Positions 50,644 to 60,368 are shown, counted from the first letter of the stretch. The stretch: 64,000 nucleotides of DNA from Sphingobium chlorophenolicum (GCF_000722875.1 NZ_JFHR01000006.1:106415-170414), one strand, 5' to 3'. Numbers and translations: made by a program. Notes: a model not told the origin generated them from the letters alone.

Positions 50644-51957
50644 ATGAGCACCGCAACCATCGACCATCTTTCCGACATCCGTTCGGAAGGCTATTTCACG
50701 CGCAGCCTGGCCGATGCCGATCCGGCAGTCTTCGCGGGCGTCACCCATGAGCTGAAGCGCGAGCAGAACCAGATCGAACTGATCGCTTCGGAAAATATCG
50801 TGTCGAAGGCGGTGCTGGAGGCGCAGGGTTCGGTCTTCACCAACAAATATGCGGAAGGCTATCCGGGCAAGCGCTATTATCAGGGCTGCGCGCCGTCGGA
50901 TGAGGTCGAGCAGTTGGCCATCGACCGGGCCAAGCAGATCTTCAACTGCGGCTACGTCAACGTGCAGCCCCATTCGGGCGCGCAGGCGAACGGCGCGGTG
51001 ATGCTGGCGCTTACCAAGCCGGGCGACACCATCATGGGCCTGTCGCTGGACGCGGGCGGGCACCTGACGCATGGCGCAAAGCCCGCGCTGTCGGGCAAAT
51101 GGTATAATGCCGTGCAATATGGCGTGCGCGAAGACACGCATGTGATCGACTATGACGCGCTGGAGGCCCAGGCGGTCGCGGCCAAGCCGACGCTGATCAT
51201 CGCGGGCGGTTCGGCCTATCCGCGTCATCTGGACTTCGCGCGCTTCCGGGCGATTGCGGACAAGGTCGGCGCGCTGCTGATGGTCGACATGGCGCATTTC
51301 GCGGGTCTGGTGGCTGGCGGGGCGCATCCGACGCCCTTCGGCCATGCCCATATCGTGACCACGACCACGCACAAGACGCTGCGCGGACCGCGTGGCGGCA
51401 TGATCCTGACCGATGACGAAGCCATTGCGAAGAAGATCAATTCGGCGGTGTTCCCCGGCCTTCAGGGCGGTCCGCTGATGCATGTGATCGCGGCGAAGGC
51501 GGTCGCCTTCGGCGAAGCGCTGCGGCCTGAGTTCAAGACCTATGCCCAGGCCATCGTCGCCAACGCCCAGGCGCTTGCCGCCAAGCTGGAGCAGCGCGGG
51601 CTGGCCGTGGTTTCGGGCGGCACGGACACGCATCTGGCGCTGATCGACCTGCGTCCCTACGGCATTTCAGGCAAGGATGCGGACGAGGCGCTGGAGCGCA
51701 GCTTCATCACCTGCAACAAGAATGGCGTGCCGGGCGACCCGTTGCCGCCGACCAAGACCAGCGGTATCCGCGTGGGTTCGCCCGCAGGCACGACCCGCGG
51801 GTTTGGCGTGGCGGAGTTCGAGGCGATTGGCGACATGATCGCTGACGTTCTGGAAGGGCTGCGCGATCATGGCGAGCATGGCGATGCGGCGGTCGAAGCC
51901 AATGTGCGGGAGCGCGTCTCTGCCCTCTGCGCCCGTTTCCCGATCTACGAAGGATAA
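50644..51957 (+). CDS. glyA: Serine hydroxymethyltransferase
   Basis: PLP enzyme of one-carbon metabolism, serine plus THF to glycine plus methylene-THF. The 437-residue protein has [35 protein letters not shown], and the PLP lysine in [14 protein letters not shown]. It starts 12 bases after rpiB. Full length. Confidence 0.96.
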   Translation: MSTATIDHLSDIRSEGYFTRSLADADPAVFAGVTHELKREQNQIELIASENIVSKAVLEAQGSVFTNKYAEGYPGKRYYQGCAPSDEVEQLAIDRAKQIFNCGYVNVQPHSGAQANGAVMLALTKPGDTIMGLSLDAGGHLTHGAKPALSGKWYNAVQYGVREDTHVIDYDALEAQAVAAKPTLIIAGGSAYPRHLDFARFRAIADKVGALLMVDMAHFAGLVAGGAHPTPFGHAHIVTTTTHKTLRGPRGGMILTDDEAIAKKINSAVFPGLQGGPLMHVIAAKAVAFGEALRPEFKTYAQAIVANAQALAAKLEQRGLAVVSGGTDTHLALIDLRPYGISGKDADEALERSFITCNKNGVPGDPLPPTKTSGIRVGSPAGTTRGFGVAEFEAIGDMIADVLEGLRDHGEHGDAAVEANVRERVSALCARFPIYEG

Positions 51958-51963
51958 GGTCGC

Positions 51964-52425
51964 TTGCGCTGCCCCTTTTGCGCCCATGACGACAGTCAGG
52001 TGAAGGACAGCCGCCCGACGGAGGATGGCGCCGCCATCCGCCGTCGGCGCCAGTGCGAAGCCTGCGGCGCGCGCTTCACCACCTTCGAACGGATACAGCT
52101 TCGCGACATCTGGGTGGTGAAGAGCGAGGGGCGCAAGGAAGCCTTCGACCGCGACAAGCTGGCGCGGTCGATCGGCATCGCGTGCCGGAAGCGGCCGATA
52201 GACCCCAGCCGTCTGGAAAAGCTGATTTCCGGCATCCAGCGGCAGTTGGAGACGTCCGGCGATGGCGAAGTTCCGGCGCGGGCGATTGGGGAGATGGTGA
52301 TGGACGGGCTGAAACGCCTGGACAGCGTCGCCTATATCCGCTTCGCAAGCGTGTACAAGGACTTCACCGATGCACGGGACTTCGAGGATTTCGCCTCGAC
52401 CGTGAAGGAAGTCGGGAGTGATTGA
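51964..52425 (+). CDS. nrdR: Transcriptional repressor NrdR
   Basis: ATP-cone repressor of ribonucleotide reductase genes. The zinc ribbon [18 protein letters not shown] and [14 protein letters not shown] is complete; the ATP cone follows ([19 protein letters not shown]). It starts with TTG 6 bases after glyA. At 153 residues it is normal. Confidence 0.95.
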   Translation: MRCPFCAHDDSQVKDSRPTEDGAAIRRRRQCEACGARFTTFERIQLRDIWVVKSEGRKEAFDRDKLARSIGIACRKRPIDPSRLEKLISGIQRQLETSGDGEVPARAIGEMVMDGLKRLDSVAYIRFASVYKDFTDARDFEDFASTVKEVGSD

Positions 52426-52433
52426 CCCCGCCC

Positions 52434-52460
52434 CGCTCGCCCTGAGCGAAGTCGAAGGGC
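52434..52460. repeat. Short dispersed repeat before the GIY-YIG frame
   Basis: CGCTCGCCCTGAGCGAAGTC followed by GAAGGGC. It is a near-perfect inverted copy of the element at 52792-52818, so the two bracket the GIY-YIG frame. Confidence 0.8.
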
Positions 52461-52493
52461 CCTGCCGAGCGGAGCGAGGCCGCTGATCCGCCA

Positions 52494-53585
52494 ATGGCTT
52501 TCTACACCTATATATTGCGATGCTCGGACGGCTCCTATTATACGGGCCATAGTGACGACCTCGAAACGCGGGTCGCGCAGCATCAGTCCGGTTCCATAAA
52601 AGGCTACACGTCCGACCGGCTGCCGGTCGAACTGATGTGGTCGGCGGAATTCGCAAGCCGCGCGGAAGCGTTGGCGGCGGAACTCCAGATCAAGGGCTGG
52701 TCCCGCAAGAAGAAGGAAGCGCTCATTGCGGGCAATTGGGAAAAGCTGAAGAAAGCTTCGATATCCCATTCTTCGCCTTCGCTCAGCAAGACCCTTCGAC
52801 TTCGCTCAGGGCGAACGGAGGATGGAGTTGGAGTCACGGCCCCGGTGAACGAAATTATGGATAAAATTGCCTCCCCTCCCCCCGTCATCGTCCTCGTTCG
52901 CCCCCAGCTTGGCGAGAATATCGGCAAGGCGGCGCGGGCCATGCTGAATTTCGGGCTGGTCGAGATGCGGCTGGTATCGCCGCGCGACGGCTGGCCCAAT
53001 CCGGATGCGGGGCCGTCGGCGGCTGGCGCGGATGTCGTGCTGGACAAGGCTGAGGTCTTTGAAACGCTGGCCGATGCGGTGGCGGATTGCGCCCATGTCT
53101 ATGCCACCACCGTGCGCAAGCGGGGCGTGACCAAGCCCGTCGTGACGCCAGAAGAAGCCGCACGGGAAATCCATGCCGCCGCCGGACGCTCCGCCTATGT
53201 GTTCGGGCCGGAGCGGTCGGGGCTGGAGACCGAGGATGTGGCGCTGGCGCGGAAGATATTGACCGTGCCGATCAATCCGGAATTCGGGTCGCTCAACCTG
53301 GCACAGGCGGTGATCCTGTGCGCCTATGAATGGTCGAAACAGGCTTCGCTGGAGCAACCCACTGTGGTCGATCTGGGCGAACCGGCTCCACAGGTAGAGC
53401 TGGAGGGGATGATCGGGCAGTTCGAGACGCTGCTGGAAGGCGCGGGCTATTTCTTCCCGCCGGATCGGGCGCCCGCGACCAAGCGGACCTTGCGCAATCT
53501 GCTGACCAAGCCGGGCTGGAACCATCTGGAGGTCCGGACCCTGCGCGGAGTCTTGTCGGCGCTAGGCAATCCGCGATCCCGCTAA
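52494..53585 (+). CDS. GIY-YIG endonuclease domain fused to a TrmJ-like RNA methyltransferase
   Basis: One open frame of 363 codons. Residues 1-90 are a GIY-YIG nuclease (YTYILRCSDGSYYTGHSDDL, Arg26, Glu63 in AELQIKGWSRKKKEALI). Residues 96-110 (SLSKTLRLRSGRTED) come from the short repeat. From about 128 a SPOUT methyltransferase follows (VIVLVRPQLGENIGKAARAM; VFGPERSGLETED; INPEFGSLNLAQAV), matching TrmJ, which 2'-O-methylates tRNA position 32. The parts are normally separate genes; a GTG at 52845 or ATG at 52857 could start the methyltransferase alone. I cannot tell if a fusion protein is made. Confidence 0.8.
   Translation: MAFYTYILRCSDGSYYTGHSDDLETRVAQHQSGSIKGYTSDRLPVELMWSAEFASRAEALAAELQIKGWSRKKKEALIAGNWEKLKKASISHSSPSLSKTLRLRSGRTEDGVGVTAPVNEIMDKIASPPPVIVLVRPQLGENIGKAARAMLNFGLVEMRLVSPRDGWPNPDAGPSAAGADVVLDKAEVFETLADAVADCAHVYATTVRKRGVTKPVVTPEEAAREIHAAAGRSAYVFGPERSGLETEDVALARKILTVPINPEFGSLNLAQAVILCAYEWSKQASLEQPTVVDLGEPAPQVELEGMIGQFETLLEGAGYFFPPDRAPATKRTLRNLLTKPGWNHLEVRTLRGVLSALGNPRSR
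52792..52818. repeat. Short dispersed repeat within the GIY-YIG/TrmJ frame
   Basis: CCCTTCGACTTCGCTCAGGG followed by CGAACGG, the inverse of the copy at 52434. In frame it encodes TLRLRSGRT, the linker of the fused frame. Confidence 0.85.
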
Positions 53586-53613
53586 GCGCAATGCGTTCCT
53601 GCCGTTGAACTGG

Positions 53614-53633
53614 GCTCCTGCCTTCGCAGGAGC
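53614..53633. terminator. Hairpin between convergent TrmJ and chorismate mutase genes
   Basis: GCTCCTGC-CTTC-GCAGGAGC, an 8-base stem. It may terminate both genes but has no T run; it resembles the palindrome at 44350. Confidence 0.45.
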
Positions 53634-53636
53634 ACG

Positions 53637-53933
53637 TCAGCCCTTGAGGCTATCGAACTCGCTCATCTCATAGGCGATCGAGGCTTCGACCAGCCGATCC
53701 CACAGGTCGGCGATCACATCGCCCGGCGCACCCAACCGTTCCGCCTCAGCGCGAGCATTTGCGATCACCTCGGCCTTCCGCACTTCGTCGCGGACGGCGC
53801 CGCGCTCTGGCTTGATCCGGGCGGCGGCGCGCATATGGGCGAAGCGCTGGTCGAGCAGGGCGACAAGCTGGCGGTCGATTTCGTCCACGCCTGCGCGGAC
53901 CTGAGCCATGGTCGTGTAGCTTTCGGGGTTCAT
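53637..53933 (-). CDS. Chorismate mutase (AroQ class)
   Basis: A 98-residue all-helical protein. VRAGVDEIDRQLVALLDQRF is the first helix of the AroQ fold, followed by AARIKPERGAVRD with the substrate-binding Arg and Lys, and ends near VEASIAYEMSEFD. Converts chorismate to prephenate for Phe/Tyr; some close relatives are isochorismate-pyruvate lyases. Confidence 0.85.
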   Translation of the reverse strand: MNPESYTTMAQVRAGVDEIDRQLVALLDQRFAHMRAAARIKPERGAVRDEVRKAEVIANARAEAERLGAPGDVIADLWDRLVEASIAYEMSEFDSLKG

Positions 53934-54166
53934 GGCCCGCTGACTAAGCCCGGAAACAGGCGCTGTCGAGGGTTGACATCACGTCATCGCTTCGTCATAG
54001 GCGCCGCTTCGCGATTGGCCCCGTATCCCGGTGAAACGGTGGCCCTGCCCCTGAAATATGGATCGTAGGCGATACCGGGGAAACATTCACCCTTCCCGAA
54101 AAGTGGGAACCGGTTTTCGGATCAGAAGGGTGAACAAACGTTAAAAGCAGTTGTTAAGGAATTATC

Positions 54167-54781
54167 ATGTCGAAGCGTTCCAGCGCCAAGTATAAACTCG
54201 ACCGCCGCATGGGCGAGAATATCTGGGGTCGCCCCAAGAGCCCGGTCAACAAGCGCGAGTACGGCCCCGGCCAGCACGGCCAGCGCCGCAAGGGCAAGAT
54301 GTCCGACTATGGCATCCAGCTCCGCGCCAAGCAGAAGCTGAAGGGCTATTACGGCGACATCACCGAAAAGCAGTTCAAGAAGAGCTATATCGAGGCGGCC
54401 CGCATGAAGGGCGACACCGGTCAGAACCTGATCGGCCTGCTGGAGCGCCGCCTGGACGCCGTCGTGTACCGCGCCAAGTTCGCGCCGACCATCTTTTCGG
54501 CCCGTCAGATCGTTTCGCACGGCCACATCTATGTGAACGGCGTGAAGTGCAACATCGCCAGCCGTCTGGTGAAGCCGGGCGACGAGATCACCCTGGGCAA
54601 GAAGGCGCAGGAAATGGCGCTGGTTCTGGAAGCGCAGAGCCTGCCTGAGCGCGACATTCCCGACTATGTGTCGCCCGATGGCGCCGCGAAGATCACCTAT
54701 GTCCGCGTTCCGTCGCTGGACGAGGTGCCCTATCCGGTGAAGATGGAACCGAATCTGGTGGTCGAATTCTATTCGCGCTAA
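54167..54781 (+). CDS. rpsD: 30S ribosomal protein S4
   Basis: Primary 16S rRNA-binding protein of 204 residues: [40 protein letters not shown], and an S4 domain with [20 protein letters not shown] and [15 protein letters not shown]. It has its own terminator. Confidence 0.96.
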   Translation: MSKRSSAKYKLDRRMGENIWGRPKSPVNKREYGPGQHGQRRKGKMSDYGIQLRAKQKLKGYYGDITEKQFKKSYIEAARMKGDTGQNLIGLLERRLDAVVYRAKFAPTIFSARQIVSHGHIYVNGVKCNIASRLVKPGDEITLGKKAQEMALVLEAQSLPERDIPDYVSPDGAAKITYVRVPSLDEVPYPVKMEPNLVVEFYSR

Positions 54782-54805
54782 GATTTCGGTCTTACGAAGT
54801 ACGGA

Positions 54806-54833
54806 AAGGCGGTCCTTCGGGGCCGCCTTTTTT
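54806..54833 (+). terminator. Terminator of rpsD
   Basis: AAGGCGGTCC-TTCG-GGGCCGCCTT is a 10-base stem (one G-T pair) followed by TTTT; 24 bases after the stop. Confidence 0.92.
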
Positions 54834-54911
54834 GTTTGCGCCCTCACCCTTGTTTGACACGCGGCCAACTGGCATCAAAGGACCATTCGCCGTCTTTTCA
54901 AAGGCCTTGCC

Positions 54912-56555
54912 ATGCGCGCGCTTTTCCTGACCTCTCTTCTCGCCCTTGCCAGTGGCAGCGCGATTGCCGCGTCTTCCGACGGCGGCCCTTCCATCGACAC
55001 GGTGAAGGAGGTGGTGAAGGAAATCTCCTCCGACGCTTATGAAGGGCGCGCGCCGGGGACGGTGGGGGAGGAAAAGACCCTCGCCTATCTGGTCCAGCGG
55101 TTCGAGGCGCTGGGGCTGAAGCCCGGCAACAAGGGTAGCTGGTTCCAGGACGTGCCGCTGGTGGAGATCGACGCGAAGAATGTGTCGCCGCTGCGGTTCA
55201 CCGGGGGCAAGAGCGCGGTTTCGGCCAATTACGGCCCGGAAATGGTGGTCGCCACCTATCGCACCGGGCAACCGCATATCGAGGTGAAGGACAGCCCCGT
55301 CGTCTTCGTCGGCTATGGCATCAACGCGCCGGAGAAGAAGTGGAACGACTATGCGGGCGTGAACGTGAAGGGCAAGACGGTCGTCATCCTGGTGAACGAT
55401 CCCGATTACCAGACGCCGACGCTGCGCGGGCCGTTCAACGGGCGGGCGATGACCTATTATGGCCGCTGGACCTACAAGTTCGAGGAAGCGGCGCGGCAGG
55501 GCGCGGCGGCGGCGATCATCGTGCATGACACCATGCCCGCCGCCTATGGGTGGAATGTCGTGCAGTCGAGCTGGACCGGCGCGCAGCATGTAGCGGACAG
55601 CGCCAACGGCAATGCCGACCAGTCCGCCGCCATCGGCTGGATCCGGAAGGACAAGGCGGCCGCCCTGATGGCCAGCGCGGGGCTGAACCTTGACGCCCTG
55701 ATGGCGGCGGCGAAGAAACGCGGGTTCAGGGCGGTGCCGCTGAAGGGCGTGAAGGCCAGCGTCTCCTTCGACAATGCCATTCGCAAGCATAGTTCGAAGA
55801 ATGTCGTCGCCCTGTTCCCCGGCAAGACGCGACCCGGGGAATATGTGCTTTATGCGGCACATTGGGACCATCTGGGCCATTGCGAGGCAGCGCCGGATGG
55901 GGACGACATCTGCAACGGGGCCATCGACAACGCCACCGGAACGGCGGCTCTGGTGGCGCTGGCAGAGGCGAATGTGAAGGCCGGGGCGACCGACCGCAGC
56001 CAGGTCTTTCTGGCCGTGACGGCGGAGGAGTCGGGGCTGCTGGGATCGGCCTATTATGGCAATCATCCGGTCTTCCCGCTTGGGCAGACGGTGGGCGGGG
56101 TCAATATGGACGCGCTCAGCATGGCCGGGGTCGCCAAGAATGTCGTGGTGATCGGCAAGGGCAAGTCGCAACTCGACGCCTATCTGGACCGGGCGCTCGC
56201 CTCGCAGAAGCGGGTCGCCAGCCTGGAGCCGACGCCGGAAAAGGGATTTTACTACCGCTCCGACCATTTCAGCTTCGCCAAGCATGGCGTGCCGATGCTC
56301 TATTTCGAGGGCGGGCAGGATCTGGTGAAAGGCGGCCCTGCGGCGGGCGCGAAGGCGGCCAAGGATTATGAAGAGCATCATTATCACGGCCCCAAGGACG
56401 AATATGATCCCAAATGGGACTGGAGCGGCGTGAAGGCGGACCTGAAGCTTTATTATGATGTCGGGCGGGCGCTGGCGAACACGACCGATTGGCCCAATTG
56501 GATGCCCGGCGACGAATTCCGCGCCATTCGCGACAAGAGCCGGGCGGGGAAGTGA
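54912..56555 (+). CDS. M28 family metallopeptidase, exported
   Basis: A 547-residue zinc aminopeptidase-like protein with a signal peptide (ALFLTSLLALASGSAIAA). A PA-type insert region lies at about 130-300. Zinc ligands and catalysts are visible in YAAHWDHLGHCEA, GAIDNATGTAA (Asp), TAEESGLLGS (Glu) and YYRSDHFSFAKHGVP (His). Likely periplasmic peptide cleavage; exact substrate unknown. Confidence 0.88.
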   Translation: MRALFLTSLLALASGSAIAASSDGGPSIDTVKEVVKEISSDAYEGRAPGTVGEEKTLAYLVQRFEALGLKPGNKGSWFQDVPLVEIDAKNVSPLRFTGGKSAVSANYGPEMVVATYRTGQPHIEVKDSPVVFVGYGINAPEKKWNDYAGVNVKGKTVVILVNDPDYQTPTLRGPFNGRAMTYYGRWTYKFEEAARQGAAAAIIVHDTMPAAYGWNVVQSSWTGAQHVADSANGNADQSAAIGWIRKDKAAALMASAGLNLDALMAAAKKRGFRAVPLKGVKASVSFDNAIRKHSSKNVVALFPGKTRPGEYVLYAAHWDHLGHCEAAPDGDDICNGAIDNATGTAALVALAEANVKAGATDRSQVFLAVTAEESGLLGSAYYGNHPVFPLGQTVGGVNMDALSMAGVAKNVVVIGKGKSQLDAYLDRALASQKRVASLEPTPEKGFYYRSDHFSFAKHGVPMLYFEGGQDLVKGGPAAGAKAAKDYEEHHYHGPKDEYDPKWDWSGVKADLKLYYDVGRALANTTDWPNWMPGDEFRAIRDKSRAGK

Positions 56556-56597
56556 CGGCCTTTTGCGGCACTTGTGAACATTAGCGGACGCTCCCAA

Positions 56598-56734
56598 TCC
56601 TCCCTACGCGCAGCGTGGGGAGGGGGACCGCTCGCGAAGCGAGTGGTGGAGGGGAAATGGCGTGACCTGCGTATCTTCCCCTCCACCAGCCTCCGGCTGG
56701 TCCCCCTCCCCATCTCCCGATGGGGAGGAATAGG
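56598..56734. repeat. Large palindromic intergenic repeat, copy 5
   Basis: The first 60-odd bases are the same as the copy at 5948-6083, including CTCGCGAAGCGAG; the second part has the tip AGCCTCCGGCTGG and CATCTCCCGATGGGGAGG. The core AGGGGAAATGGCGTGACCTG is the inverse of the core of copy 1. It lies between the M28 and agmatine deiminase genes. Confidence 0.85.
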
Positions 56735-56842
56735 ATGGGTCCGCTTCCCACCCTTCCCCGCCATTCGCCATAATACCTCTGGAATGCGGTGCGCGATCCT
56801 GTAGAGGGCGCGGTGGACACGCCGCAAACAGGAGCCAAGCCC

Positions 56843-57826
56843 ATGACTTTCCGTATGCCCGCCGAATGGGCGCCGCATGACTGGACCTGGATCGGCTTTC
56901 CCACCAATCCGCAGGAATGGCCCGGCGCTTTCGACGATGCGCGGCGGCAGATCGCGGATTTCGCCAGCGCGCTCCATGCCGATGGCAAGGGTGAGGAAGT
57001 ACGGCTCGTCTGCGCCCATGAGCGCGACGCGGATGTTGCCCGCGGGCTGGTCGCGCCGGGCGTCACCGTCATCGTGCAAAAGCTGGGCGATGTATGGCTG
57101 CGCGACACCGCCCCCATCGCGGTGAAGCGGGGCAACGAGCGGGCGCTGGTGGATTTCGGCTTCAACGGCTGGGGCGGCAAATATCAGATGCCGGGCGATG
57201 AGGATATCGGCGCGCGGCTGGCGGCGACGACGGGCCTGCCCACCTCGACCCAACATTGGGTGTTCGAAGGGGGCGCGGTCGACACCGACGGCAACGGGCT
57301 GTTCGTGACGACCGAGCAATGCCTGCTCAATCCCAATCGCAACCCGGAACTGGACCGGGGGAAGATTGAAACATTGCTGGCCGGATCGCTGGGGCTTTCC
57401 GACATGCTGTGGCTAGGCGACGGATTGCTGAACGATCACACCGACGGCCATGTCGACAATCTGGCCCGCTTCGTGGCGCCGGGCGTGCTGGCGCTGCCCG
57501 AAGCCAGTACGGAGGATGACCTCAATGCGGCCATCTATGCCGATGCGCGGGCGCGAGCCAAGGCCTTCGGCGTGGAGGTGGCGTCCATCCCCTCCCCCGG
57601 ACGCGTGGTCGTGGATGGTGAGGTCATTCCGGCCAGCTACATGAATTTCGCCATCGGCAACGCAGCCGTCATCGTCCCCATCTATGGCCAGCCCAACGAT
57701 CAGGCGGCGCTGGACGCGTTCAGGCCCTTCTTCCCCGGCCGGGAGATCATCGGACTGCGCAGCGACGCCATTCTCTCAGGCGGCGGCAGCTTCCATTGTT
57801 GCAGCCAGCAGATGCCGTCCGCCTGA
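56843..57826 (+). CDS. aguA: Agmatine deiminase
   Basis: Converts agmatine to N-carbamoylputrescine. A 327-residue GME-family enzyme: FRMPAEWAPHDWTWIGFP, GDVWLRDTAPI, FNGWGGKY, GDGLLNDHTDGHVDN and the catalytic Cys in GGGSFHCCSQQMP. ATG at 56843 has CAGGAG before it. aguB follows after 93 bases. Confidence 0.94.
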   Translation: MTFRMPAEWAPHDWTWIGFPTNPQEWPGAFDDARRQIADFASALHADGKGEEVRLVCAHERDADVARGLVAPGVTVIVQKLGDVWLRDTAPIAVKRGNERALVDFGFNGWGGKYQMPGDEDIGARLAATTGLPTSTQHWVFEGGAVDTDGNGLFVTTEQCLLNPNRNPELDRGKIETLLAGSLGLSDMLWLGDGLLNDHTDGHVDNLARFVAPGVLALPEASTEDDLNAAIYADARARAKAFGVEVASIPSPGRVVVDGEVIPASYMNFAIGNAAVIVPIYGQPNDQAALDAFRPFFPGREIIGLRSDAILSGGGSFHCCSQQMPSA

Positions 57827-57919
57827 GCGGGCGTTGATCGCAGGGTTGCGCGGTCGCGATCCTGCTCTATCTCCTCAGCATGGCCGCCCGCACGGGCATC
57901 CGATTCCAGGGTTTCGAAC

Positions 57920-58768
57920 ATGACCAAAGTCACCGTCGCCGCGCTCCAGCTCGCCTTTTCGGACGACAGGGCGGACAATATCGAAATGGTCGCGGGCCAT
58001 GTCGTGAAGGCGGCTGCGCGGGGCGCGAGGATCGTCCTGCCGCCCGAATTGTTCGAAGGCCCCTATTTCTGCAAGGTCGAGGATGAAGCGCTGTTCGCCA
58101 ACGCCCTCCCCCTGGACGAGCATCCCGCGGTGCAGGAAATGCGCAAGGTGGCCAAGGCGGAAGGCGTCTATATCCCCGCCAGCTTCTTCGAGCGGGACGG
58201 GCATCATTATTACAACTCGCTCGCCATGATCGACGATGAGGGCGAGATTATGGGCGTCTATCGCAAGAGCCACATTCCCGATGGGCCGGGCTATGAGGAG
58301 AAATATTATTTCCGTCCCGGCAATAGCGGCTTCAAAGTGTGGCAGACGAAGTTCGGCACCGTCGGCGTCGGCATATGCTGGGACCAATGGTATCCCGAAA
58401 CGGCGCGGGTGATGGCGCTGATGGGCGCGGAGATGCTCTTCTACCCGACCGCCATCGGATCGGAGCCCTATGATGCCGACCTCGACACCAGCCGCATGTG
58501 GCGGCGCGCCATGATCGGCCACGCGGTCAGCAACTGCATGCCGGTGATCGCCGCCAATCGCATCGGGGAAGAGGACGGCCAGAAATTCTACGGCCACAGC
58601 TTCATCGCCGACCAGTGGGGCGATTTCGCGGCGGAGGCAGGCGCGAAGGACAATGGCGCACTGGTGGCGACGCTGGACCTGGAGCAGGCCAGGATGCACC
58701 GGGCGGGCATGGGCTTCTTTCGCGACCGGCGGCCGGAGCTTTATGCGCGGATCGCCCAGGATATTTGA
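57920..58768 (+). CDS. aguB: N-carbamoylputrescine amidase
   Basis: Completes agmatine to putrescine. A 282-residue nitrilase-family enzyme with the Glu-Lys-Cys triad: Glu in VLPPELFEGPYF, Lys in VYRKSHIPDG, Cys in GVGICWDQWYPE. YFRPGNSGFKVW is an AguB-type block. Confidence 0.94.
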   Translation: MTKVTVAALQLAFSDDRADNIEMVAGHVVKAAARGARIVLPPELFEGPYFCKVEDEALFANALPLDEHPAVQEMRKVAKAEGVYIPASFFERDGHHYYNSLAMIDDEGEIMGVYRKSHIPDGPGYEEKYYFRPGNSGFKVWQTKFGTVGVGICWDQWYPETARVMALMGAEMLFYPTAIGSEPYDADLDTSRMWRRAMIGHAVSNCMPVIAANRIGEEDGQKFYGHSFIADQWGDFAAEAGAKDNGALVATLDLEQARMHRAGMGFFRDRRPELYARIAQDI

Positions 58769-58789
58769 CAAAGCAGCAGGAGAAAAAGG

Positions 58790-59080
58790 ATGACCGTTGC
58801 CCGCCACTATATCATGCATGCGAAGGAAGGCATGGACGCCGCGCTGGAAACCGCCTTGCGGACGCTGGCCGATGCGGTTCGGCCGGTGCCGGGCTGCGAA
58901 GGCGTGGAATTGCTGCGGGACATCGGCAATGAACGGCGCTTCGTCCTGATCGAGCAATGGGTCGATATCGACGCGCACAAGGCAGCCGCGGGAAGTCTGG
59001 ACAAGGGCGTGTTGGCGCCGATGATGGCGGCGCTCGACGGGCCGCCGGACGGGATCTATCTCGACTATCTCATTCGCTGA
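58790..59080 (+). CDS. Antibiotic biosynthesis monooxygenase (ABM) domain protein
   Basis: A 96-residue ferredoxin-like fold protein: MTVARHYIMHAKEGMDAALE, PGCEGVELLRDIGN, FVLIEQWVDIDAHKA. ABM proteins are small quinol or haem-type oxygenases, or unknown. It follows aguB by 21 bases in the same direction; the link to polyamine metabolism is unclear. Confidence 0.75.
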   Translation: MTVARHYIMHAKEGMDAALETALRTLADAVRPVPGCEGVELLRDIGNERRFVLIEQWVDIDAHKAAAGSLDKGVLAPMMAALDGPPDGIYLDYLIR

Positions 59081-59723
59081 GCGCCACCGCCCGTTCGAAT
59101 ACGGCTTCGAACATGTCCGCTGTCAGGCGGCCGGTATTCTGGTTGTAGCGCGAGCAATGATAGCTATCGATCAGGATCTTGCCGCTGGGCATGCGATGCT
59201 CGGCCAGATGGGCGAAGCGCGCCTTGGGCAGCTTGCCGCCCAGCGCCTTCACCGCCGACTGGTGCGCGATCTGGCCCAGCGCGACGAAGACCTGCGCATG
59301 GGGCAAGGCCGCGACCGCCGGTTTCAGGAAGGCGCGGCAATTATGGACTTCCTCCGGCAGCGGCTTGTTCTGCGGCGGCAGGCATTTGACGGCGTTGAGG
59401 ATGATGGCGTTACGCAATTTCAGCCCGTCGTCCGCTCGCGCTTCATAGGTTCCTTCCGTCAGGCCGAATTTGCCGAGCGTCGCGTAAAGCAGGTCGCCGG
59501 CATAATCGCCGGTAAAGGGCCGGCCGGTGCGGTTCGCGCCCATCTTGCCGGGCGCAAGGCCGATGATCGCTATCCTGCCCAACGGATCGCCGAAGACCGG
59601 AACCGGCGCATTCCACCAGTCGGGATGCTCCACCCGGTTTTCGCCGCGAAAGGCCACGAGGCGTGGGCAAAGCGGACAGTCGTGCGGCGGTTCGCTTTGC
59701 GGGATAGGGCTTTGCAGCGTCAT
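59070..59723 (-). CDS. Uracil-DNA glycosylase, type 5 (UdgB)
   Basis: A 217-residue iron-sulfur glycosylase of the UDG superfamily: CPLCPRLVAFRGEN (cluster cysteines), IIGLAPGKMGANRTGRPFTG with the type-5 active site, ILNAVKCLPPQNKPL, and IDSYHCSRYNQNTGRLT. Removes uracil and perhaps other deaminated bases. The ATG at 59723 (MTLQSPIPQS) is chosen. Divergent from folK. Confidence 0.88.
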   Translation of the reverse strand: MTLQSPIPQSEPPHDCPLCPRLVAFRGENRVEHPDWWNAPVPVFGDPLGRIAIIGLAPGKMGANRTGRPFTGDYAGDLLYATLGKFGLTEGTYEARADDGLKLRNAIILNAVKCLPPQNKPLPEEVHNCRAFLKPAVAALPHAQVFVALGQIAHQSAVKALGGKLPKARFAHLAEHRMPSGKILIDSYHCSRYNQNTGRLTADMFEAVFERAVALSE

Positions 59724-59746
59724 GACGACGCGATAGGCGCTGTCGG

Positions 59747-60247
59747 ATGGTGAAGACAAGCATTCGTCATATCTATGCGCTCGCATTGGGATCGAACCGG
59801 CCGCTGTCGGCCCGGCTGACGCCTGAGCGCTTGCTGCAGGAGGCGGTAGGCAGGATCGCGGAACTGGGCACGGTTCTGGCGGTCGCTCCGATCATGAAGA
59901 CGCCGCCGCTGGGGCCGTCGCGGCGGATTTTCGCCAATGGCGCGGTGCTGGTGGAGAGCCACCTGCCGCCTGAGGCGATGCTGCTGCACTTGCAGGCGGT
60001 CGAGCGCGGCCTGGGACGCCAGCGGTTCATGCGCTGGGGGGCAAGGCGTCTGGATATCGACATCATCCTCTGGTCCGGCGGGCGCTGGGACAGCCGTTCG
60101 CTGCATATCCCGCATCCGACTTTCCGGGATCGGGACTTCGTGCTGACGCCGCTTTGCGCGGTCGCGCCGGAATGGCGCGACCCGGTATCGGGGCTTTCCA
60201 TGCGCCATTTGCGATTCCGCCTGCGAAAAGCGATTTCTGGAGGTTGA
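59747..60247 (+). CDS. folK: 2-amino-4-hydroxy-6-hydroxymethyldihydropteridine pyrophosphokinase
   Basis: Folate pathway HPPK, 166 residues. YALALGSNRPLSARLTPERL starts the fold; RWGARRLDIDIILW and LHIPHPTFRDRDFVLTPLC are the HPPK signatures with the ATP and Mg aspartates. Separated by 23 bases from the divergent uracil-DNA glycosylase gene. Confidence 0.93.
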   Translation: MVKTSIRHIYALALGSNRPLSARLTPERLLQEAVGRIAELGTVLAVAPIMKTPPLGPSRRIFANGAVLVESHLPPEAMLLHLQAVERGLGRQRFMRWGARRLDIDIILWSGGRWDSRSLHIPHPTFRDRDFVLTPLCAVAPEWRDPVSGLSMRHLRFRLRKAISGG

Positions 60248-60292
60248 CCAGCCGCATCGCCGCCTCTAGTGCGTGCGGACCCCAGCGTATGA

Positions 60293-60368
60293 GGGCCCTT
60301 AGCTCAGTCGGTAGAGCAACTGACTTTTAATCAGTAGGTCACTGGTTCGAATCCAGTAGGGCTCACCA
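60293..60368 (+). tRNA. tRNA-Lys (anticodon TTT)
   Basis: 76 bases with CCA: GGGCCCTTAGCTCAGTCGG start; anticodon stem-loop CTGA-CTTTTAA-TCAG gives TTT. The accessory segment starts right after its 3' end, a usual insertion site for genomic islands. The 170 bases that follow hold no recognised gene or integrase. Confidence 0.95.

Noticed and set aside
54792..56597. Minus-strand frame opposite the M28 peptidase
   Set aside because: No family motifs, no ribosome site; the plus-strand gene has a signal peptide and zinc motifs.
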